NCBI GenBank assembly: GCA_900544025.1
Contig: UQTM01000001.1
Location: forward strand, 53,321-117,320
DNA from: an uncultured Odoribacter sp.
Lineage (GTDB): Bacteria; Bacteroidota; Bacteroidia; Bacteroidales; Marinifilaceae
DNA length: 64,000 bases
Direction: 5' to 3'
Position 1 is the first letter of the stretch; each line of letters starts with the position of its first letter. Below, piece by piece: positions 1 to 9,200 of this stretch. The notes below the pieces were generated by a model, which saw only the letters and a list, made by a program, of their open reading frames with translations, searched no databases and was not told the DNA's origin. Position numbers and translations under genes: made by a program.

Positions 1-724
1 TAGCCGGCACAACCCCCGAAGCCCCACAGGTGGGAGCAGTAGTGACCAATCCACCCGCAGCGTTTTCTTCCGAAGTTGCCAAAGCTGCGGCAAACAACAT
101 TCCCATAGGCTGCGACGATCCGCTCGACTGCATAGCCTTGATATTATAGGAACTGGCTTTCCGGGCTAATTTCAAAGCGCCGGGCAAAACCCCTTCCGTA
201 ATCAAGCCCTTCTCCACCGTACGCTGCATTTGTTCCCAAACCTCGGCCAGATAATCAAAGATTTCAGGTCCTTCGTGCTGTTCCACATAATCCACGAAAG
301 TACACCCTTCATCCAAACACCATTTCATGATTTCGGCCATGGTCGTTTTCGGATAAAGATCGCCTCCGTCGAATGTCCCCAACTCATCCCACAAAGCTCC
401 ACCCCCTACACTATATACCTCCCAACGGTCGGTCACGGCTTCGCCCGTCAATGCCTCGAACAACATCCCGTTCGGGTGCCTTTCGAGCGTTACGTCCGGC
501 CTCCATACGATCTCCGTATCTTCCGGACGGTTAATGATTTTGTGAATAGCCGAATCGGTTCCGTGTCCCTTTCCGGTCAGAGCCAGGCTTCCGTAAAGAG
601 TGATCCGGTATTTCTCCGCATCCGGATTCTTATCCCTGAAATACACCGCAGCACGGCTCGGTCCCATGGTATGACTGGACGACGGACCATATCCGATATT
701 ATATATTTCCCGTATCGATTTCAT
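1..724 (-). CDS. sdaA: L-serine ammonia-lyase (serine dehydratase), 3' part outside window
   Basis: Reading leftward from the ATG at 724, the product begins MKSIREIYNIGYGPSSSHTM, the N-terminal signature of iron-sulfur L-serine dehydratases (SSSHTMGP), followed by further family motifs such as GLVTTAPTCGASG near the left edge. The enzyme deaminates L-serine to pyruvate and ammonia in the cytoplasm with a 4Fe-4S cluster, so it is oxygen sensitive. About 241 residues are visible; the C-terminal part with most cluster cysteines lies outside the window. It sits downstream of, and on the same strand as, the RNase P RNA gene, about 50 nt away. Family assignment is confident; whether this is the one-chain or the alpha/beta form cannot be decided from this fragment. 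Confidence 0.93.
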   Translation of the reverse strand, partial: MKSIREIYNIGYGPSSSHTMGPSRAAVYFRDKNPDAEKYRITLYGSLALTGKGHGTDSAIHKIINRPEDTEIVWRPDVTLERHPNGMLFEALTGEAVTDRWEVYSVGGGALWDELGTFDGGDLYPKTTMAEIMKWCLDEGCTFVDYVEQHEGPEIFDYLAEVWEQMQRTVEKGLITEGVLPGALKLARKASSYNIKAMQSSGSSQPMGMLFAAALATSEENAAGGLVTTAPTCGASGVVPA

Positions 725-773
725 TGTAATTATTTTCCTCTCTGTTATTTCACACACTCTAAATTTCAAATAA

Positions 774-1136
774 AAAATAGCAGGCCTGTAAGCCGGGTTC
801 TGTACCTTGCGGTTTCTATCATTTATCTAATCTGCAAATCACTTTGCAGCTCAAGCGACCTACCCCCCGGCATTGGTCGGGCCAACCAACAGCGCCGGTG
901 TACATGGTCTTGCAACTCGTGAGGCGTACGGCTGCCACGGTCACCCGCAGCACCGGTGGGCTCTTACCCCACCTTTTCACCCTTATTTCAAACGAATAAA
1001 ATTCCTCTGAAACGGTTATTTTCTGTTACGCTACTATACCTTCGCAAGCATCTTCCCGTTAGGAAGCACGATACCCTTTGTTGCCCGGACTTTCCTCTCT
1101 CCTTTTCAGGACAGCGATAGAACGGCCTGCTATTAT
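774..1136 (-). ncRNA. rnpB: RNase P RNA, bacterial class A
   Basis: On the minus strand the stretch contains the hallmark GAGGAAAGTCCGGGC near the 5' side (P4 region) and ends with ACAGAACCCGGCTTACAGG, the conserved 3' element. The termini pair as helix P1: AATAGCAGGCC at about 1136-1124 with GGCCTGCTATT at about 786-776. Length of about 360 nt fits class A. The RNA is the catalytic subunit of RNase P, which removes tRNA 5' leaders. The exact ends are inferred from the P1 helix. No clear Bacteroidetes promoter was seen between it and the yqgE stop codon 24 nt upstream, so it may be transcribed from within or before yqgE. Confidence 0.95.
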
Positions 1137-1160
1137 TCCTGAATTTCTCGTCCCCTCCTT

Positions 1161-1751
1161 TTAATTCATGATAGGATCTTTGGGGAAATTCGCCCATATA
1201 CGGTATCTTCCCCCAAGTTCACTCATCGACTTTTCCCAAATCTGTTCGTTCGGAAGCTCAAAAACATCCTGACAGCTTATATCCCCTACCATCCACGTAT
1301 TTTCTTCCAATTCCCGGTTTAACTGCCCTGCTTCCCAACCGCTGTAACCGGAAAAGAAGCGGACTTCTCCCGGCAGGATATTCCCCTCTTTCAGCATTTG
1401 GGTCAATTGCGCAAAATCTCCTCCCCAGTAAATGCCGTTGGCAATATGCAAGGTATCCTCCAGTTCAGAATGGGTATGGATATAATATAACTGATTTTGC
1501 TCGACAGGCCCTCCCACATATACCGGATAATCCATCCCGGAAAGCTCTGTCACCAAATCGGAAGTCGAATAGATCATCGGCTTATTGAGCACAAAGCCTA
1601 TACTTCCCTTGTCATCGTGTTCGACAATAAGGATAACTGAACGAGAAAAATACTTCCCTTCAAGAAAAGGCTCGGCAATCAATATATTCCCGATCTCTAC
1701 TTTTTTACGATTTCTCCTTATTTTAAATAAATCCTGAAATTGTTCGTCCAC
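1161..1751 (-). CDS. yqgE: YqgE/AlgH family protein (DUF179)
   Basis: The 196-residue product contains the typical YqgE core: GNILIAEPFLEGKYFSRSV, then SIGFVLNKP, a YVGGPV motif and a FFSGYSGWEAGQL motif. YqgE/AlgH proteins are cytoplasmic and widely conserved; their exact role is unsettled. A longer frame runs upstream to 2030, but that part lies antisense to the DUF4294 gene. A GTG at 1751 gives the usual family length, and a minus-strand TATTTTTG element at 1774-1781 would start transcription only about 15 nt before it, so GTG is chosen here. It is divergent to the DUF4294 gene with only 45 bp between the two start codons. Confidence 0.88.
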   Translation of the reverse strand: MDEQFQDLFKIRRNRKKVEIGNILIAEPFLEGKYFSRSVILIVEHDDKGSIGFVLNKPMIYSTSDLVTELSGMDYPVYVGGPVEQNQLYYIHTHSELEDTLHIANGIYWGGDFAQLTQMLKEGNILPGEVRFFSGYSGWEAGQLNRELEENTWMVGDISCQDVFELPNEQIWEKSMSELGGRYRIWANFPKDPIMN

Positions 1752-1773
1752 AATTATTCTTATTTTTACGTGC

Positions 1774-1781
1774 CAAAAATA
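1774..1781 (-). promoter_or_regulatory. Probable -7 element for yqgE
   Basis: TATTTTTG on the minus strand matches the Bacteroidetes TAnnTTTG element. It supports a start at GTG 1751 and excludes the longer upstream frame. A good TTTG partner at the -33 position was not found. Confidence 0.4.
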
Positions 1782-1796
1782 ACAAATTATTTTGGG

Positions 1797-2378
1797 ATGC
1801 CGAGAATAATTACCCTCATAGTTTTTATATTTTGCGCGTACGCCCTGAAAGCTCAGGAACAGGGGATTCTGGTACGCGCAATCCTCTATAAGGGCGATAC
1901 CATCCCCAGCCTGCAACTGCCGGAAGTGGTTGTAAAGGCAAAGACCCGCAATCCGGCCCATTACCGGAGATACAACCAGCGCCTGGCACGCCTGGAATAC
2001 AACGTACGCAAAGTATATCCCTACGCACAAATAGCCGCAGCCAAAATCAACGAAATTGAAAAACGGCTTGCCAAGGGAAGACGGGAAGCGGAAAAGAAAA
2101 AAATCATCAAAGAAGAATACTCCTCACTGATGAAAACCTTCAAAGCTCCCCTGATGAAACTAAGCGTCACACAAGGACGCATTCTGGTACGCCTGATCTA
2201 TCGCGAAACAAATGCCTCTTCTTTTTCGCACATCCGGGAATACAAGGGAGGGGTCAATGCCTATTTTTGGCAATCTATCGCCCTGATTTTCGGCAATAAC
2301 CTCAAAGCCGACTACGATCCCTACGGAGCAGATGCCGAGATTGAAGCTATCGTGCAAAAAATCCTGAAAAAAGAGTAA
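1797..2378 (+). CDS. DUF4294 domain protein, secreted
   Basis: The product of 193 residues starts at ATG 1797 with a short signal peptide (MPRIITLIVFIFCAYALKA, then QEQG). An earlier in-frame ATG at 1740 would add 19 non-signal-like residues and overlap yqgE, so it is rejected. The body contains LPEVVVKAK, a conserved VRKVYPYAQIAAAKI block, and a charged helix with many K/E residues, followed by FKAPLMKLSVTQGRILVRLI. This layout matches the Bacteroidota family DUF4294, which has no established function. It probably acts in the periplasm. It is divergent from yqgE and precedes holA with a 370-nt gap. Confidence 0.8.
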   Translation: MPRIITLIVFIFCAYALKAQEQGILVRAILYKGDTIPSLQLPEVVVKAKTRNPAHYRRYNQRLARLEYNVRKVYPYAQIAAAKINEIEKRLAKGRREAEKKKIIKEEYSSLMKTFKAPLMKLSVTQGRILVRLIYRETNASSFSHIREYKGGVNAYFWQSIALIFGNNLKADYDPYGADAEIEAIVQKILKKE

Positions 2379-2748
2379 AGCCGACTATTGTCTCCCTTGT
2401 TACAGCCGCCCGGATTCTACCCGGATAAAGCCCTTCGTATTCACGAATCACCTTCGGGATATACGAAAAACGACCTTATTTCCCGGTAAAACATCTTTCT
2501 TCACACGGTAGTTTTCCGGAACCGGTTACATACCTCGCTTCTCCGGCATGAATATACCGGAAAAGTATTTCCGCTTAATTTCCATCGACGAAAATACGAT
2601 CGGCATATTTTACGAAAGTAACCGGGTACAAATGGTTTTCCAGCAAATACCGTTAGACGAGATATTAGCTTGCGGGAAATAATATTTCTATGAATTTTAC
2701 TACCTTTGCCACGGAAAGCGATACGCCTATTCCTAATAGCAACAGGGT
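2379..2748. other. Intergenic region with a promoter for holA
   Basis: No convincing gene is seen in these 370 nt; a minus-strand frame of 84 codons here has no recognisable features. A plus-strand TACCTTTG at 2701-2708 matches TAnnTTTG and lies 41 nt before the holA ATG, making it the probable holA promoter. No clear TTTG is seen at the -33 position. Confidence 0.5.
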
Positions 2749-3759
2749 ATGACATTTGACGAAATCAGAAAAGATATAAAAGCAAAAAAATACAAACCCA
2801 TTTATTTTCTTTGCGGGGAAGAGCCTTACTTTATCGACCGGATAACGGCAATGATCGAAGAATCCGTATTGACAGAAGAAGAGAAGGCCTTCAATCAAAC
2901 GGTGCTGTATGGTAACGACATTACCATGAGCACAGTAACCGATACGGCACGCCGTTTTCCGATGATGTCGGAACGACAGGTGGTAATTGTACGGGAAGCC
3001 CAAAATATCAAAGATTTCGACAACCTTCTGCCCTATATCGACCACTTTCAGCCATCCACCGTCCTGCTATTCGCCTACAAAAACAAAAAGCCGGATAAAC
3101 GGAAGGGAGTATTTAAAAAATTGGGGAGCTCTCCTCACTGCATTTATTTCGAATCGGCCAAACTGTACGATAACAAAATCCCGGAATGGATTATCGGCTA
3201 TTGTAAAGAAAAATCCTACGCAATTTCTCTGAAAGCCGCAAATATGCTTGCAGAAAGCCTCGGCACCGATTTAAGCCGGGTTGCGAACGAAATCGATAAA
3301 CTGGCGCTGCTCCTGCCCCAGGGAGGAGAGATAAAGGAAACTCTCGTGGAAGAGCATACCGGCATCAGCAAAGACTTCAATAGTTTCGAATTATTGGCCG
3401 CCCTGATTCAGAAAGACCATCTGAAAGCCACCCGGATTGTAAACTACTTCGAAGCCAACCCTAAAAACAATCCGCTGGTACTGACCATTTCGGCCCTGTT
3501 CAAATATTTTCTGAACTTACTGACTTACCATTACCAAAAGAAAACGACACCCAATGCTCAGGAAATGGCAAAACTTTTAGGAGTCCACCCATTTTTCATG
3601 AAAGACTACACTGAAGGTAGTAGGGTTTACAATGCTGTAAAATGTGCAAATGTTATCTCCCTGCTCCGGGAATACGATATGAAATCGAAAGGTGTAGGCA
3701 ACGCTAATATTTCTGACGGGGAGTTACTGAAAGAACTGGTATTTAAAATCATGCACTGA
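2749..3759 (+). CDS. holA: DNA polymerase III subunit delta
   Basis: The 336-residue product has the N-terminal KPIYFLCGEEPYFIDR motif of HolA, the delta subunit of the clamp-loader complex that opens the beta clamp during replication. The following region (YGND, ARRFPMMSERQVVIVREAQ, then LLFAYKNKKPDKRKG) and the middle ESLGTDLSRVANEIDKL motif are characteristic of the family. Domain order is an AAA-like fold (about 1-210) followed by the helical collar domain (about 215-330). Length is normal. It appears to be a single-gene unit with its own promoter; no overlap with neighbours. Confidence 0.93.
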   Translation: MTFDEIRKDIKAKKYKPIYFLCGEEPYFIDRITAMIEESVLTEEEKAFNQTVLYGNDITMSTVTDTARRFPMMSERQVVIVREAQNIKDFDNLLPYIDHFQPSTVLLFAYKNKKPDKRKGVFKKLGSSPHCIYFESAKLYDNKIPEWIIGYCKEKSYAISLKAANMLAESLGTDLSRVANEIDKLALLLPQGGEIKETLVEEHTGISKDFNSFELLAALIQKDHLKATRIVNYFEANPKNNPLVLTISALFKYFLNLLTYHYQKKTTPNAQEMAKLLGVHPFFMKDYTEGSRVYNAVKCANVISLLREYDMKSKGVGNANISDGELLKELVFKIMH

Positions 3760-3939
3760 CGGTATCCGACGACAGGCCCAACAACTTCAAAATTTAAACA
3801 AACTATATCCGCTCCGTTTCTGCGGGCAATTCCTGAACTCTTCTTAAAATTTAGGAAAAGTTATCATTCTAAATCTTACTTTCAGGAGTATTTAATGAAA
3901 TTAAAATGTATATTTGTTGAAGTATAAAGTGGAGATTTT

Positions 3940-4467
3940 ATGAAAAGGCGGAAAACATACAAAGTGCCGGAAAAACAAAAAGCCGTATTTTTCGATCGGG
4001 ATGGGACGATTAATTCCGACGAAGGGCATTACTATATCTACAAACCGGAGGACTTTGTATTCAATCCGGGGGTGATCGAAGGGATGAAAAAACTGAAAGA
4101 AGCCGGATATCTCCTATTTGTCATCACCAACCAGGGAGGCATTGCCAAAGGCATATATACGCATGAAGATGTGAAAAAAGTACACGCCCGCATGTGTGAG
4201 GAATTGGAACGGAATGGCGTGAAAATCGATAAAATCTACTATTGCCCCCATCACGAAAGCGTAAAAACCTGTATCTGCCGGAAACCTTCACCTTATATGG
4301 TGAACCGCGCTATCGAGCAATTCCATGTCGATAAATGCCGGTCGTGGTTTATCGGCGATAGTTCCAAAGATGTGAAATGCGCCGAAGCTGCCGGAATAAA
4401 ACCGATTAAAATCCATAAAAATCAGGATATAACCCCTGCCATAGAGCAAATTCTGAATAAGAAATAA
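3940..4467 (+). CDS. gmhB: HAD-family phosphatase, probable D,D-heptose 1,7-bisphosphate phosphatase
   Basis: The 175-residue protein has the HAD motif I FFDRDGTIN (nucleophile D19, acid/base D21), motif II ITNQGGIAKG, the zinc-binding YYCPHH...CICRKP loop, and motif IV GDSSKDVKCAEAAG. The zinc loop and size are those of the GmhB/HisB-N subgroup. GmhB removes the 7-phosphate of D-glycero-D-manno-heptose 1,7-bisphosphate in ADP-heptose synthesis for lipopolysaccharide or glycans. Histidinol phosphatase activity is the main alternative; no his genes are nearby, so GmhB is favoured. A TATATTTG at 3909-3916 may be its -7 promoter element, with ATG 24 nt further. Confidence 0.82.
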   Translation: MKRRKTYKVPEKQKAVFFDRDGTINSDEGHYYIYKPEDFVFNPGVIEGMKKLKEAGYLLFVITNQGGIAKGIYTHEDVKKVHARMCEELERNGVKIDKIYYCPHHESVKTCICRKPSPYMVNRAIEQFHVDKCRSWFIGDSSKDVKCAEAAGIKPIKIHKNQDITPAIEQILNKK

Positions 4468-4584
4468 TTTCAAAAGCCCCGGCAAAATCTTTTCTACGGA
4501 AGTGGGAAATAAGGGTATATCGCAACGGACAAATTCAATATTTCATCTATAATCATAGAAAGAGAGTAAAAATATCCGTGACAT

Positions 4585-4616
4585 TTTGGGAATTTAGTCA
4601 AAATTGGGTAACTTCG
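4585..4616 (+). promoter_or_regulatory. Promoter of the IMP dehydrogenase gene
   Basis: TTTG at 4585-4588 is followed after exactly 20 nt by TAACTTCG at 4609-4616, a one-mismatch match to TAnnTTTG. Transcription would begin near 4622, which is downstream of the in-frame ATG at 4578 and upstream of the ATG at 4644, so it fixes the start codon. Confidence 0.65.
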
Positions 4617-4643
4617 CTCAATTTTTTAAAAATCCACAGAAAT

Positions 4644-6140
4644 ATGGCTCATTACATCAAAGAAGTATCCCGCACATTTGGAGAATATTTGTTAATTCCG
4701 TCGCTCACCACCAAAGAGTGTACACCGGACAATGTTTCTTTAAAAACTCCTATCGTTAAGTACCGTAAAGGAGAAACGTCGAAAATACAGTTAAACATCC
4801 CGTTTGTATCGGCAATCATGCAAGCTGTATCCGACGATGGGCTGGCGATTGCTTTGGCACGTAACGGCGGTTTATCGTTTATCTTCGGCTCTCAGCCTAT
4901 CGAAAGCCAGGCCGAAATGGTACGCAGAGTGAAAAAGTTCAAGGCAGGCTTCGTGGTGAGTGACTCAAACCTCCGTGCCGACAGCACCTTGAGAGACATC
5001 GTCCGGCTGAAAGAACAAACCGGGCATGCCAGTGTGGCTATCACCGACGACGGTACCCCGAACGGGAAATTACTCGGATTGGTTACCAGCCGCGACTATC
5101 GCTTAAAAACCGATTCATTAGACAGGCCGGTCGCTGAATTTATGACACCGTTCGATAGTCTTATCGTAGGAAAATTAGGAATCACTTTAAGTGAAGCGAA
5201 CAACATTATTTGGGACCACAAGCTGAATTGCCTTCCGATTATCGATGAAAACCAGAAACTACAATATTTCGTCTTCCGCAAAGACTACGACAACCACATG
5301 GAAAACCCCAATGAACTGCTGGATAGTCACAAAAAATTAATCGTAGGGGCCGGAATCAACACCCGCGATTACAAAGAACGTGTTCCTGCATTGATCCATG
5401 CAGGTGCAGACATTCTTTGCGTGGATTCATCCGACGGTTTTTCGGAATGGCAAAACGAAGCGATCCGCTGGATCAAAGAAGAATACAAAGACGAAGTGAA
5501 AGTAGGCGGCGGAAACGTCGTTGACAAAGAAGGTTTCATGTATCTTGTGGAAGCCGGAGCCGATTTTGTAAAAGTGGGAATAGGCGGCGGATCTATCTGT
5601 ATCACCCGTGAACAGAAAGGGATAGGACGCGGACAGGCAACAGCCCTGATCGAAGTTTGCCAGGCACGTCAGGAATATTTTGAAAAAACGGGTATTTACA
5701 TCCCTATTTGTTCCGACGGCGGATTGGTGCACGACTACCACATGGTACTGGCACTGGCTATGGGAGCGGATTTCCTGATGATGGGACGCTATTTCGCCCG
5801 TTTCGACGAAAGCCCCACCAAAAAACTGAGCATGGGAAATTCCTATGTAAAAGAATATTGGGGAGAAGGCTCTAACCGTGCTCAAAACTGGCAGCGTTAC
5901 GATATGGGTGGAAAAGAATCGTTGAAATTTGAAGAAGGGGTCGATAGCTATGTGCCTTATGCAGGAAAGATGAAAGATAACCTGAACGTAACTTTAGGCA
6001 AGATCAAAGCTACCATGTGTAGCTGTGGATCGACCAGTATCCCGCAATTACAGGAAACGGCCAAAATCACCTTAGTGTCTTCGACCTCGATCGTAGAAGG
6101 AGGAGCCCATGACGTGATCTTAAAAGAAACCAAAATCTAA
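4644..6140 (+). CDS. guaB: IMP dehydrogenase, divergent GGGSICITREQKG clade
   Basis: The 498-residue enzyme oxidises IMP to XMP with NAD+, the first committed step of GMP synthesis. It has the N-terminal barrel start (SRTFGEYLLIPSLTT), two CBS repeats between about residues 95 and 215 (LGLVTSRDYR, LPIIDENQKLQYFVFRKDY), and the catalytic loop VGIGGGSICITRE with C319. The loop is unlike the GPGSICTTR of the common bacterial GuaB and resembles a clade I know mainly from Clostridia and some Bacteroidales. The C-terminal block (SSTSIVEGGAHDV) is also typical of that clade. Start at 4644 is set by the promoter position. A terminator follows at 6162. Confidence 0.9.
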   Translation: MAHYIKEVSRTFGEYLLIPSLTTKECTPDNVSLKTPIVKYRKGETSKIQLNIPFVSAIMQAVSDDGLAIALARNGGLSFIFGSQPIESQAEMVRRVKKFKAGFVVSDSNLRADSTLRDIVRLKEQTGHASVAITDDGTPNGKLLGLVTSRDYRLKTDSLDRPVAEFMTPFDSLIVGKLGITLSEANNIIWDHKLNCLPIIDENQKLQYFVFRKDYDNHMENPNELLDSHKKLIVGAGINTRDYKERVPALIHAGADILCVDSSDGFSEWQNEAIRWIKEEYKDEVKVGGGNVVDKEGFMYLVEAGADFVKVGIGGGSICITREQKGIGRGQATALIEVCQARQEYFEKTGIYIPICSDGGLVHDYHMVLALAMGADFLMMGRYFARFDESPTKKLSMGNSYVKEYWGEGSNRAQNWQRYDMGGKESLKFEEGVDSYVPYAGKMKDNLNVTLGKIKATMCSCGSTSIPQLQETAKITLVSSTSIVEGGAHDVILKETKI

Positions 6141-6161
6141 AAACTGAATTCAGTGCATATT

Positions 6162-6205
6162 AAAATCCGAAGAAAAGACCTGAAAAGTTTTTCTTCGGAT
6201 TTTTA
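6162..6205 (+). terminator. Rho-independent terminator after IMP dehydrogenase
   Basis: A perfect stem AAAATCCGAAGAAAA / TTTTCTTCGGATTTT with an 11-nt loop ends in a T run, 21 nt after the stop codon. As the next gene is convergent, it may also serve the minus strand. Confidence 0.8.
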
Positions 6206-6292
6206 ATTTATCGCTACCGGAAAAGAATGGAGAACTTACCCCTAAATCCCTATTCTATCGATTAACCTTCTTTCCATCGTTTCATCCTTTCC

Positions 6293-9200
6293 TTACACAA
6301 ACCCGATACGCCGCCTTTCATTTACCAACCCGGCAATAAAAGGTTCGGTAAACATAGCAACATCTTGTTTTTGTACGGAAACGACTTCGTCCGGATTCAC
6401 AATCTTGCGGCTCTTCGCCACCCGTTGCAGGCAATTCCGCACCAATAAATCGGCAACAATACGCATCAGCCGCGAGCTGGCGTGATTACGCTCGTCGGTA
6501 GCCACCAGCCTCTCGATAAAAGTTGCCATATATTGCCGGGCAGCCGTCGTCATCTTCATCTTTTCTTTTTCCAGCCTCCGCTTCAAGATCACCATCAACT
6601 CCTCTTTCGTATAATCTTCAAAATCCACAACATTCACCATCTCAGAAAGTTGGCCGCTACCTCCGTTGAAACCGGGCGTCACAGCTTTAGGCTCGGCATA
6701 GATCACAATATACGAACCGGGACGTATCGCCAGCTGATTCATCAAAATAGCCCGTACCCTTTCCCGGAAACCTCCGGCAGCAACCAATTTGGGGGAATCC
6801 TCATCGAACAGAAAAATCCCTCCTTTCGACTTTTGCAAGGCTTCGCCTATACTGCGCTGCGCTTCATCCTCCATAAGCCCGATTAATTTTTCGACTTTAA
6901 AATTCAATACATGCCCTTTATCCACGATCCCCATCGCTTTATACAAACGTCCGAGAATACGGGCGGTCGTTCCCTTACCCAAAGCGGAATTTCCCGTAAA
7001 GCACCATTGCAGCGACATACGGGTGCTCAACTTGATACCTTGCTGGCTGTAATGCCGGGCAAGCTCCACAAAATCGCGAATCTGCGTTTTCAATTTCGCC
7101 TGTCCAACCAAACGATCCAGGTCTTTCAAAGCCGCTTCGATCCCGCCTTCATCAAAAACATCCCGGTCATAGCTGGATTTCTCAAGTAACTCCGCCGGAA
7201 TATCGATTTCTAATATAGTCGTCATTTCCTGACGGGTAAGCTCCCTCTCCCGCCGGACTTCCATAATCCTGTCGGACATCCGGCGAATCGTAGCCTCCAC
7301 CATTTTATCGATCAGCAACACATTACCGAAACGTTTGTCTTTTTTATCACAAATCTTCCCGATCAAATTCCGGAACATCTCCAAAGCTTTCGGGTGAAGC
7401 GCATACTCCTTCTCCTTAAACTTATCCACCGCAATTTGCAACAACTCTTCGGGAGTATAGTCATTGAACTGAAAGCGATAAGGGAAATAATCCTTCAAGG
7501 TGGGATTGGTTTCCAGCATCTTGTCTATCTTATCGGGATAACCGGCCAAAATCACGACCATATCTCCGTAAGTTTCGGCAGACATCACGGAAAGCAGCAA
7601 TTCCAGCACAGCCAAACCGTATTCGTTGATCGGCAGCACATCCGCTTCCTCAATATACAGAACACCTCCCCGGGCCGCTTCCAGTAAGGCGGCAACCACC
7701 TGTTGCGGAGCCAAACCCGTCTCCGCGGCAAAGCTACGCCCGTTTTGCACCACCACCTCCTGTTTCTCCAGCACTCCGATGGCCTGATAAATCTCCCCGA
7801 TCATCTTTGCAACAGTCAGCTTTCCCGTTCCGGGATTTCCGCTAAAAATCATATTCAGAGGAGGCATAACATCGGTAAAACCGTGTTTCTGACGCTCCCG
7901 GATAAAATAAACATAGTTCAGGTGATGCAGCAAACTTTGTTTTAATTGCCCCAGCCCTACCATCGTTTTGAGCTTTTCAAGCGGAACATCGAAATTCGTT
8001 TCTTCCTCTTCCACAATATCCTCTTCTGTAAGAAGCATCAGATCGTCACGCCGGTAATCGGTCTTACCGTTGCTCATCAGCCTCTCCGACATCCGCAACT
8101 CGGCATCTTCAAGGCGTTCATCGATAAAATTACCGTTGGTAAAGTCGAATTCTTTAGCCGTACAGGCCGCCCTCAATATTTTATAAAATTTCTCTTTAGC
8201 AGCCGGAGTAAACTGATATTGCCTCTTTTCCAACTTAACCTGGGTGATTTCCATCAATTCTTCGGGCGTGTAATCCTCAAAGCATAACTGCCTGGGAAAC
8301 ACCTTTTTCAATTCCGGAATAGCTGCAAACATATCCTCAACCTCGTCCTCCTCATCCGCCAAAATAACTAAGACGTTGGGATTTTCCGAAGTAAGGATAC
8401 CTATCAAAACACTCAAAGCCACAATTCCCCGGTCATTCGGGTCTTCGGGACGAAACAAATCGCCCGCCCGGTCTATAAATAAAACACCTCCTTTACTCGT
8501 AGAAATAGCCTGTCTGACCAGCTGTTCTTCCAAAGTGGCTCCCTCTCTTACCAAATGCTCACGACTACAATGGTAAACAGCCGGATTCGGCAACATCCCC
8601 AACTCATAAAACAACTCTCCGACCATTTCGGCCACCGTATTTTTCCCCGTTCCCGGATGCCCTGTAAACACCATGTGCATAGCAGGGAAACGGCTGGAAA
8701 AACCATTTTCCTGTCTTAACCGGATAAATTCCAGATAATCGGCAATCCGGGTAATCTCTTCCTTCACTTTCCGCAACCCCACCAAACGGTAAAGCTTATC
8801 TAAAACCGCATCTTTCCCTGCTGCAGAATACTCTCCGGGCACATTCTCCGGAGACCGGGAAACGGCTCCCTGAATTTCCTGCCCGAAACGATAAGGCACA
8901 TCCTTATCCCCTATGCTAAAATGCAGGGAAAACATAAGCTGGTCGAATCCGGAAACCATAAGCGTATAGCTACCCTCTGTCCAAAATCCGCTCTTTTGTC
9001 CGCTTAAATCCACCACAAAATAAATGCAGCTACCGGAAGATGTTTTCATATATTGCCCGGAAACCACACGGCGCAGTAACTTGGTATCTCCATTTTCCGA
9101 CAATACCCGGATAACGAACTCATACACCCACTCTTTAGGCAAAAGGTTTTGTGCCAGCATATAAAACCGCACATCTTTCAAGCCCGCCTTACTCAAAACC

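Noticed and set aside
230..922. Plus-strand frame of 230 codons over the serine dehydratase and rnpB
   Set aside because: It runs antisense to a clear sdaA fragment and into the RNase P RNA; no protein motifs.
988..1197. Minus-strand 69-codon frame
   Set aside because: Lies within the RNase P RNA gene.
1752..2030. N-terminal extension of YqgE
   Set aside because: Antisense to the DUF4294 gene, beyond the yqgE -7 element, and absent from the family.
2501..2755. Minus-strand 84-codon frame before holA
   Set aside because: No homology features, arginine-rich shadow-like composition, and it overlaps the holA promoter and start.
4578..4643. Earlier ATG for IMP dehydrogenase
   Set aside because: It lies before the promoter's -33 element, so it would not be transcribed.
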